This document shows, piece after piece, positions 32,507 to 37,554 of a DNA stretch of 37,554 nt. Location of the stretch: the NCBI RefSeq assembly GCF_014117215.1, contig NZ_JACGXS010000018.1, forward strand, positions 1 to 37,554. The letters are read 5' to 3'. Numbering within the stretch: the stretch's first letter is position 1; each line of letters begins with the position of its first letter. This DNA is from Stenotrophomonas tumulicola (GTDB lineage Bacteria > Pseudomonadota > Gammaproteobacteria > Xanthomonadales > Xanthomonadaceae). The translations under genes and the position numbers were made by a program. The notes beneath the pieces are model-generated. The model was given only the letters and a program-made list of their open reading frames with translations. It did no database searches and was not told where the DNA came from.

Positions 32507-34681
32507 GTGGCTTCCGAACGTATCGAATCCCTCATTGCACAGATGACCATCGAAGAAAAGGTCGGTCAGCTGGGCGTGTTCGCCGACATGGTTCGTCCCT
32601 TCGCGCCAGACGTGAATCCGGAAGCCAATGTCAGCAATGCCGACCAGGTGCTGCAGCAGGTGCGTGACGGCAAGGTCGGCTCGCTGTTCAACGGTGTCGG
32701 CGCTGAACTCGGCCGCCGCATCCAGCAGGTGGCCACGGAAGAGAGCCGCCTGGGCATCCCGGTCATCCTCGCTGCTGACGTCATCCATGGCATGCGCACC
32801 GTGTTCCCGATCCCGCTGGGCGAGGCGGCCAGCTTCGAGCCCGAACTGGCCCGGCTTACCGCGCGCGCCACTGCGGTCGAGGCCACGGCGGCCGGCCTGC
32901 ACTGGACCTATGCGCCGGCGGTGGACATCGCCCGCGACCAGCGCTGGGGCCGCGGCGCGGAAGGTGCCGGCGAAGACGTGGTGCTGGGTTGTGCGTTCGC
33001 CGCTGCCCGCGTCCGCGGTTTCCAGGGCGATGACCTGCGCGCCGATGACGCGCTGCTGGCCACGCCGAAGCATTTCGCTGCCTACGGCGCGGTGATGGCC
33101 GGCATGGAATACAACATGGTGGACATCTCGCCGCAGACCCTGCGCGACGTGCACCTGCCGCCGTTCAAGGCAGCCTTCGACGCCGGTGCGGTCACCGTGA
33201 TGTCCTCCTTCAACGACATCAACGGCGTGCCGGCCAGTGCCAATGCCGAGCTGCTCACCGACATCCTGCGCGGCGAATGGAATTTCCCGGGCGTGGTGAT
33301 TTCCGATTACACCGCCGACATGGAGCTGGTGGCCCACGGCTATGCCGCCGACGACCGCGATGCCACCGCCAAGGCGTTCACCGCCGGGCTGGACCTGAGC
33401 ATGCAGAGCGGTTTCTACGCCGAGCATCTGCCGGGCTTGGTGGAGAGTGGCGAAGTGCCGATGGCGGTGCTGGACGAGGGCGTGCGCCGCATCCTGTGGC
33501 TGAAGGAAACCATCGGCCTGCTCGACGATCCGTACCGTTCGCTGGATCCGGCGCGCGAAGCCGATGATTCGCACATCGCGCCGCATGACGCCCTGTCGCG
33601 CGACGTGGCACGGCGTTCCATCGTGCTGCTGAAGAACGAGCAGTCCGTGCTGCCGCTGCGCAAGCAGGGCCAGAAGATCGCGCTGATCGGCCCGTTCGTG
33701 CAGGATCGCGACAACATCGAGGGCTGCTGGACCCTGTTCGGCGACAAGACCCGTTACGTGGACCTGGAAACCGGCGTGCGTGCGGCGATCGGCGATGGTT
33801 CGCTGCTGGAAATCGTGCCGGGCTGCGAACTGGAAGCGGCCATCCCCGGGGGCATCGAAGCGGCCATGGCGGCCGCGCTGCGTGCCGACGTGGTGGTGCT
33901 GGCGCTGGGCGAGCCGCAGCGCTACAGCGGCGAAGCGCAGTCCCGCGTCGAGATCACCCTGCCGCCGGCACAGCAGGCGCTGGCCGAAGCCGTGGCGATG
34001 ACCGGCAAGCCGCTGGTGGTGCTGCTGCGCAATGGCCGCGCGCTTGCCCTGCAGGGCGCGGTGCGCAACGCCCAAGCGGTGGCGGTTACCTGGTATCTCG
34101 GCACGCAGACCGGCCACGCGGTGGCCGACGTCCTGTTCGGCGACTACAGCCCGTCCGGTCGCCTGCCGGTCAGTTTCCCGCAGGTGTCCGGCCAGCAGCC
34201 GTACTTCTACAACCACCCGCGTACCGGCCGCCCGGAACTGCCGACCATGTCCGAGTTCAAGGCGCGCTGGCGCGAGATCCCGAACGAGCCGCTGTACGCC
34301 TTCGGGCATGGCCTGGGGTATGCCAGTTTCGCCTACGGCGTACCGCAGCTGGACCGCGCCCAGCTTGGCTGGAATGACACGCTCCGCATCACCACCACCC
34401 TGGCCAACACCGGCAGCGTCGCGGGTGAGGAAGTGGTGCAGCTGTACATCCACGATCGCGTCGCCAGCCGCGTGCGCCCGGTGCGCGAGCTGAAGGATTT
34501 CCGCAAGGTGCTGCTGCAGCCGGGCGAATCTACCGAGGTGGTGTTCACCCTGCAGCGCTCGCAGCTGGAGTTCACCGGCCGCGATGGCGTGCTGCGTGCC
34601 GAGCCCGGCCTGTTCGATCTGTGGGTGTGTGCCTCGTCGATCAGCGGCTCGCCGGTGTCCTTCGAGCTGTTGGCTGGTTGA
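32507..34681 (+). CDS. bglX: Glycoside hydrolase family 3 beta-glucosidase
   Basis: A GH3 enzyme of 724 residues that cleaves terminal beta-glucosides. The N-terminal barrel has LIAQMTIEEKVGQL, the substrate-binding Lys188-His189 (TPKHFAAYG) and the nucleophile Asp267 in GVVISDYTADMEL. The second domain (about 370-590) has SIVLLKNEQSVLPL, and a fibronectin-III-like C-terminal domain follows (GEEVVQLYIHD to the end). There is no signal peptide, unlike the periplasmic E. coli BglX, so it appears cytosolic and would act on imported oligosaccharides. The start is GTG 32507 with AAGGA upstream. The symbol follows the BglX-like architecture; exact specificity is not readable. Confidence 0.9.
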   Translation: MASERIESLIAQMTIEEKVGQLGVFADMVRPFAPDVNPEANVSNADQVLQQVRDGKVGSLFNGVGAELGRRIQQVATEESRLGIPVILAADVIHGMRTVFPIPLGEAASFEPELARLTARATAVEATAAGLHWTYAPAVDIARDQRWGRGAEGAGEDVVLGCAFAAARVRGFQGDDLRADDALLATPKHFAAYGAVMAGMEYNMVDISPQTLRDVHLPPFKAAFDAGAVTVMSSFNDINGVPASANAELLTDILRGEWNFPGVVISDYTADMELVAHGYAADDRDATAKAFTAGLDLSMQSGFYAEHLPGLVESGEVPMAVLDEGVRRILWLKETIGLLDDPYRSLDPAREADDSHIAPHDALSRDVARRSIVLLKNEQSVLPLRKQGQKIALIGPFVQDRDNIEGCWTLFGDKTRYVDLETGVRAAIGDGSLLEIVPGCELEAAIPGGIEAAMAAALRADVVVLALGEPQRYSGEAQSRVEITLPPAQQALAEAVAMTGKPLVVLLRNGRALALQGAVRNAQAVAVTWYLGTQTGHAVADVLFGDYSPSGRLPVSFPQVSGQQPYFYNHPRTGRPELPTMSEFKARWREIPNEPLYAFGHGLGYASFAYGVPQLDRAQLGWNDTLRITTTLANTGSVAGEEVVQLYIHDRVASRVRPVRELKDFRKVLLQPGESTEVVFTLQRSQLEFTGRDGVLRAEPGLFDLWVCASSISGSPVSFELLAG

Positions 34682-34822
34682 TCCATTTTGACGCGCCCGG
34701 CCTGCCCGGGCGTGCCGGCCGCAGTGGAAAATGCCCGCACGGGCGGGCCTGCCGGGGCCATGCATGCCCGGCTCACGACAGTCCGGCTAGGCTGGTGGCT
34801 TCCTGGTCCACTGGAGCCGTGC

Positions 34823-35416
34823 ATGCGTCTGTCCCGTTCAATCCTGCCCCCGTTGCTGCTGGCCTGCCCGCTGTGGCTGGCGGCATGCAGCAACCCGGCC
34901 GACGCGCCACCGGTGACGGACCAGGCGGCGCCGCCGCCGATGGCCGCGACCGGTACGCCGCCGGCGGGCGATACCGAAGCGGCCGTCCCGGACCAGCCAA
35001 CGGCACCCGCCATGCCCGACACGGCGGGCGCATCGGGTGCCGGTGCCGACGAAACCCGCGCGCGCATCGAACGGCTGCTGGGTGATGCCGGGCAGTACGA
35101 ACGGGTATTCACCCAGCTGCAGCAGGGCGTAGCCAGCGGCGACCATGCGGCCGTCTCGAAGCTGATGCGCTATCCGCTGCGCGTCGATGTGGCTGGCGGC
35201 AAGCGCGAGGTCGCCGATGCAGCGGCCTTCCAGCGCGAGTACGACAGCATCGTCACCGCGCCGGTGGCGCGCGCCATCGCGGCGCAGTCCTTTGCCACGG
35301 TCTTCGTCAACCAGCAGGGCGTGATGATCGGCAACGGCCAAGTCTGGCTCAACGGCGAGTGCCTGGACCAGGCCTGCAGCCAGACCGACGTCAAGGTCAC
35401 CACCCTGCAGGAATGA
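34823..35416 (+). CDS. Lipoprotein of unknown function
   Basis: A 197-residue protein with a lipoprotein signal (MRLSRSILPPLLLACPLWL-AAC, Cys23), a long Pro/Ala/Thr-rich linker (about 25-75) and a C-terminal domain of about 120 residues (ETRARIERLLGDAG to the end). The domain has SKLMRYPLRVDV, FQREYDSIVTAPVARAIAAQ and GVMIGNGQVWLNGEC, which reads like a small alpha+beta (NTF2-like) domain seen in other exported proteins, though I cannot assign it. ATG 34823 starts the signal; the frame is open from 34688. It lies 141 bp after the GH3 gene. Function is unknown. Confidence 0.82.
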   Translation: MRLSRSILPPLLLACPLWLAACSNPADAPPVTDQAAPPPMAATGTPPAGDTEAAVPDQPTAPAMPDTAGASGAGADETRARIERLLGDAGQYERVFTQLQQGVASGDHAAVSKLMRYPLRVDVAGGKREVADAAAFQREYDSIVTAPVARAIAAQSFATVFVNQQGVMIGNGQVWLNGECLDQACSQTDVKVTTLQE

Positions 35417-35464
35417 CCGCCGCAATCCCGTGGCGCCGCCACCCCGCCATGCCGTCAACACCCC

Positions 35465-35533
35465 GTAGCGCCGAGCCATGCTCGGCGAGCACAGCGGCTA
35501 CCGACCATGCCGCCGAGCATGGCTCGGCGCTAC
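35465..35533. repeat. Inverted REP pair between convergent genes
   Basis: The forward element (GTAGCGCCGAGC from 35465) and inverted element (to CTAC at 35533) lie between the lipoprotein gene and the convergent sugar dehydrogenase gene. They could form a bidirectional RNA stem. Confidence 0.9.
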
Positions 35534-35544
35534 GGGTGCAGGGC

Positions 35545-36705
35545 TCAGGCGTTCGGCGTCAACTTCAGCAGCTTGCCGTCGTTGCCATCCTCCAGGATCC
35601 ACAGTGCACCGTCCGGTCCCTGTTCCACCTCGCGGATGCGGGCGCCCATGTCGAAACGTTCCGCCTCGCGCGCGTTGTCGCCATCGAATTCCACGCGCAC
35701 CAGCGCCTGTGACGACAATCCGCCGATGAAGCCGCTTCCTTTCCACTGCGGGAACAGGTCCCCGCTGTAGATCACGAAGCCGGCCGGCGAAATGACCGGA
35801 TTCCAGGTGACCTTCGGCGCGGCGAACTCCGGCCGGGTGGCGTGGTCCGGGATAGGCCGGCCGTCGTAATGATTGCCGTTGGACACGATCGGATAGCCGT
35901 AATTGGCGCCGCGCTCGATCAGGTTCAATTCGTCGCCGCCGGCCGGGCCCATCTCGTGCACCCACAGCTTGCCCGCAGCATCGAAGGCGATGCCGAGCAT
36001 GTTGCGGTGGCCCAGCGTCCAGACCTGCGCGGCAACGCCGCCCTGCGAAGCAAACGGGTTATCGGTCGGCACGCTGCCATCGTCGTTCAGGCGCACCAGT
36101 TTGCCGAGGTTGCTGGCCATGTCCTGCGCCGGGTCGAACTTCTGCCGTTCGCTGGACGTGATCCACAACTTGCCGTCGGGGCCGAAGGCGATGCGATGCC
36201 CATAGTGGCCGGCACCGCTGACCTTGGCTTCCTGCCGCCAGATCACCGAGAGGTCCTGCAGCGTGCCGCCGCCGGCGTCGTCGAGCACCAGCCTTGCGCG
36301 CGCCACGGCTGCACCGCGCGTATCGTTGCTGCCCTCTTCGGCGTAGCTCAGGTAGACCAACTGGTTGTTGGCGAAATCCGGGTGGGCCACCACGTCGCCG
36401 AAGCCGCCTTGGCCACCGTAGGCGACTTTCGGCCCGCCGGTGATTTCATGCGCCTGCTTGCCGGCGATGTCGAAGTGCTGCAGGCGGCCACGCTTCTCGG
36501 TCACCAGCAGGCTGCCATCAGGCAGGAAGGTCATGGCCCACGGTTCGTCGAAACGCGCGAATTCGGTAGCGGTGAATGCGGAATATGCCTTGGCGGGCGC
36601 TTCCGCCACGGCAGCAGGGGTATCCGGTCCGGATGCACTGCAGGCGGTGGTCGCCAGCACCGGCGTCAGGCCGATGGCGAGGGTGAGCAGCAATTTACGG
36701 GTCAT
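35545..36705 (-). CDS. PQQ-dependent sugar dehydrogenase family protein, lipoprotein
   Basis: A 386-residue exported protein of the glucose/sorbosone dehydrogenase (GSDH) family, six-bladed beta-propellers that use PQQ to oxidise sugars in the periplasm. The lipobox is TTAC after a signal peptide. Family motifs: FDEPWAMTFLPDGSLLVTEK, GGQGGFGDVVAHPDF, SGAGHYGHRIAFGPDGKLW, GHRNMLGIAFD, GPAGGDELNLIERGANYGYP and SPAGFVIYSGD. GGAGA precedes ATG 36705; the longer frame to 36819 is not needed. Known members include the soluble aldose dehydrogenases; the sugar is not readable here. Confidence 0.93.
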   Translation of the reverse strand: MTRKLLLTLAIGLTPVLATTACSASGPDTPAAVAEAPAKAYSAFTATEFARFDEPWAMTFLPDGSLLVTEKRGRLQHFDIAGKQAHEITGGPKVAYGGQGGFGDVVAHPDFANNQLVYLSYAEEGSNDTRGAAVARARLVLDDAGGGTLQDLSVIWRQEAKVSGAGHYGHRIAFGPDGKLWITSSERQKFDPAQDMASNLGKLVRLNDDGSVPTDNPFASQGGVAAQVWTLGHRNMLGIAFDAAGKLWVHEMGPAGGDELNLIERGANYGYPIVSNGNHYDGRPIPDHATRPEFAAPKVTWNPVISPAGFVIYSGDLFPQWKGSGFIGGLSSQALVRVEFDGDNAREAERFDMGARIREVEQGPDGALWILEDGNDGKLLKLTPNA

Positions 36706-36775
36706 GGGTATCTCCAGGCGGGGATGCGGATGGCCAACCCCCTCTGTATACCATTGACCGGCGGCACCCCGCCTG

Positions 36776-37120
36776 TCACGTGCCGCGCGGGGTGCCCTTG
36801 TCCAGATAGGGATCGACACGGATGGCCTCTTCCCAGCCGCGCTTTACCGCGTCCCGTGCCTGCAGCCATTCCAGCCGGCTCTTGCCCCGCTCGGCCGCCC
36901 AGCGTGTTTCCAGCTCGCGTTCCACTTCCTCGTAGGCGCGGGCAACCTGTCCTGCGCGCGACTGGTGGCCCAGCCGGTAGGCGGGCTCATAATCGTCGAA
37001 GGTCGAGCTGCTGTCGTAGTAGGGTTCAGCGGCATAACGCTCGCGCCAATAATCGGTGAACGCCTCGCGTTGCGTGTCGTCTTCCGGCACCCGGCCGGGA
37101 ATCTGGTAATCGGGGCTCAT
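36776..37120 (-). CDS. Small conserved protein with YEPAYR-type motif
   Basis: A 114-residue acidic soluble protein with DYWRERYAA, FDDYEPAYRLGHQSR, RWAAERGKSRLEWLQAR and VKRGWEEAI. This pattern (a Y-x-x-YxPAYR-x-G block, then W-x-x-x-RG-x-S-x-x-x-W) is shared by a widespread family of uncharacterised proteins often found near stress or desiccation genes. No enzyme motif is visible. GGAG lies eight bases before ATG 37120. The 5' end of this gene, with its ribosome binding site, is copied at 37372-37435. Confidence 0.82.
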   Translation of the reverse strand: MSPDYQIPGRVPEDDTQREAFTDYWRERYAAEPYYDSSSTFDDYEPAYRLGHQSRAGQVARAYEEVERELETRWAAERGKSRLEWLQARDAVKRGWEEAIRVDPYLDKGTPRGT

Positions 37121-37221
37121 GGCGTGGGCTCCGTTCTGGATGAGGTTACATCCTCGCAATGGCCGGGTTAATGCACCGGACCGGCAGCGTGAGTGGCATG
37201 TAGAGCCGCAACGCAAACCCG

Positions 37222-37335
37222 GTAGCGCCGAGCCATGCTCGGCGAGCGCGAAGCGCGGCCTGCCTCGGGCATCGTGTTGGCCTCAACCATCGTGCCGCCG
37301 GAAAGCAGAGCCGCCGAGCATGGCTCGGCGCTACC
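37222..37335. repeat. Inverted REP pair, first copy
   Basis: Forward GTAGCGCCGAGC-CAT-GCTCGGCG from 37222, inverted partner ending GGCTCGGCGCTAC at 37335. The spacer contains GCGCGAAGCGCGGCC. Confidence 0.92.
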
Positions 37336-37371
37336 CTTCCCGGCGTGGGAACCGGTAGATCATCGCACCCA

Positions 37372-37435
37372 CATAACGCTCGCGCCAATAATCGGTGAAC
37401 GCCTCTGGTAATCGGGGCTCATGGCGTGGGCTCCG
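37372..37435 (-). pseudogene. Truncated copy of the 5' end of the 37120 gene
   Basis: 37372-37405 is identical to 37033-37066 and 37406-37435 is identical to 37104-37133; the 37 bp between are deleted. The copy keeps the ribosome binding site, start codon and first six codons (MSPDYQ), then the deletion shifts the frame, giving a 20-codon open frame that ends near 37360. Confidence 0.88.
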
Positions 37436-37443
37436 CAAACCCG

Positions 37444-37554
37444 GTAGCGCCGAGCCATGCTCGGCGAGCGCGAAGCGCGGCCTGCTTCGAGCACCGTGTT
37501 GGCCTCACGCACCGTGTCGTTGGAAAGCAGAGCCGCCGAGCATGGCTCGGCGCT
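37444..37554. repeat. Inverted REP pair, second copy (partial at window end)
   Basis: This copy of the 37222 pair has a few substitutions in the spacer (for example CTTCGAGCACC for CTCGGGCATC). The inverted element is cut at the window edge. Confidence 0.9.

Larger units (their letters stand above)
37121..37554. repeat. Tandem duplication of REP pair with gene-start fragment (runs off window)
   Basis: This 434-bp end region has no intact gene. It holds an inverted REP pair (37222-37335), then a copy of the 5' end of the adjacent gene (37372-37435), then a second near-identical REP pair (37444 to the window edge). The REP pairs with their spacer (AGCGCGAAGCGCGGCCTGC etc.) repeat with a period of 222 bp. 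Confidence 0.88.

Noticed and set aside
32465..34765. 766-codon minus-strand open frame opposite the GH3 gene
   Set aside because: It is longer than the real gene but antisense to it; the plus-strand frame has all GH3 motifs, while the antisense peptide has none.

Overview
The window is GC-rich chromosomal DNA from a gamma-proteobacterium of the Xanthomonadaceae, most likely Stenotrophomonas of the maltophilia group. The main grounds are the many short palindromes of the form GTAGCGCCGAGCCATGCTCGGCG, which match the SMAG (GTAG-type REP) repeats of that genus, plus the gene order of the cytochrome oxidase cluster and the rpsU/yqeY/dnaG block. No prophage, integrase, insertion-sequence transposase, CRISPR array or recognisable defence system is visible.

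Layout. 1-430: end of an rRNA operon with two tandem 5S genes, each with its own terminator. 540-8975: housekeeping envelope and nutrient genes (M28 peptidase lipoprotein, exported protein with VNGS repeats, EnvC-like amidase activator, CtpA-type S41 protease, rhomboid protease, FadL, PnuC). 8981-9635: four tandem units of about 160 bp, each with an inverted REP pair and a copy of the 3' end of putA. 9605-12841: putA (minus strand). 13275-21312: a complete aa3-type cytochrome c oxidase gene set (coxB, ctaD, a 45-residue membrane protein, ctaG, ctaE, surf1, a Sco-like protein, ctaA, cyoE; one DUF2909-like gene on the opposite strand). These supply the core subunits, copper delivery and heme A.

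21313-23860 is accessory: a secreted protein of unknown function, REPs, a decayed remnant of the neighbouring bile-acid-symporter-like gene, and a secreted trypsin-like protease. 23867-29819 holds the symporter-like gene, the macromolecular synthesis block (rpsU, yqeY, yihY-like, dnaG, all minus) and divergent tsaD. 29934-30375 has two small unknown ORFs. Then folB, a YbdG-like MscS channel, a GH3 beta-glucosidase behind a perfect LacI-type operator, a lipoprotein, a PQQ-type sugar dehydrogenase and a small conserved protein. The right edge enters a second tandem duplication of a REP pair plus a gene fragment, here the 5' end of the adjacent gene.

The most unusual feature is this pair of local amplifications in which a REP pair and the end of the neighbouring gene were copied together (putA 3' end, four copies; 5' end of the 37120 gene, two copies). 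It suggests that inverted REP pairs in this genome act as units of local duplication.
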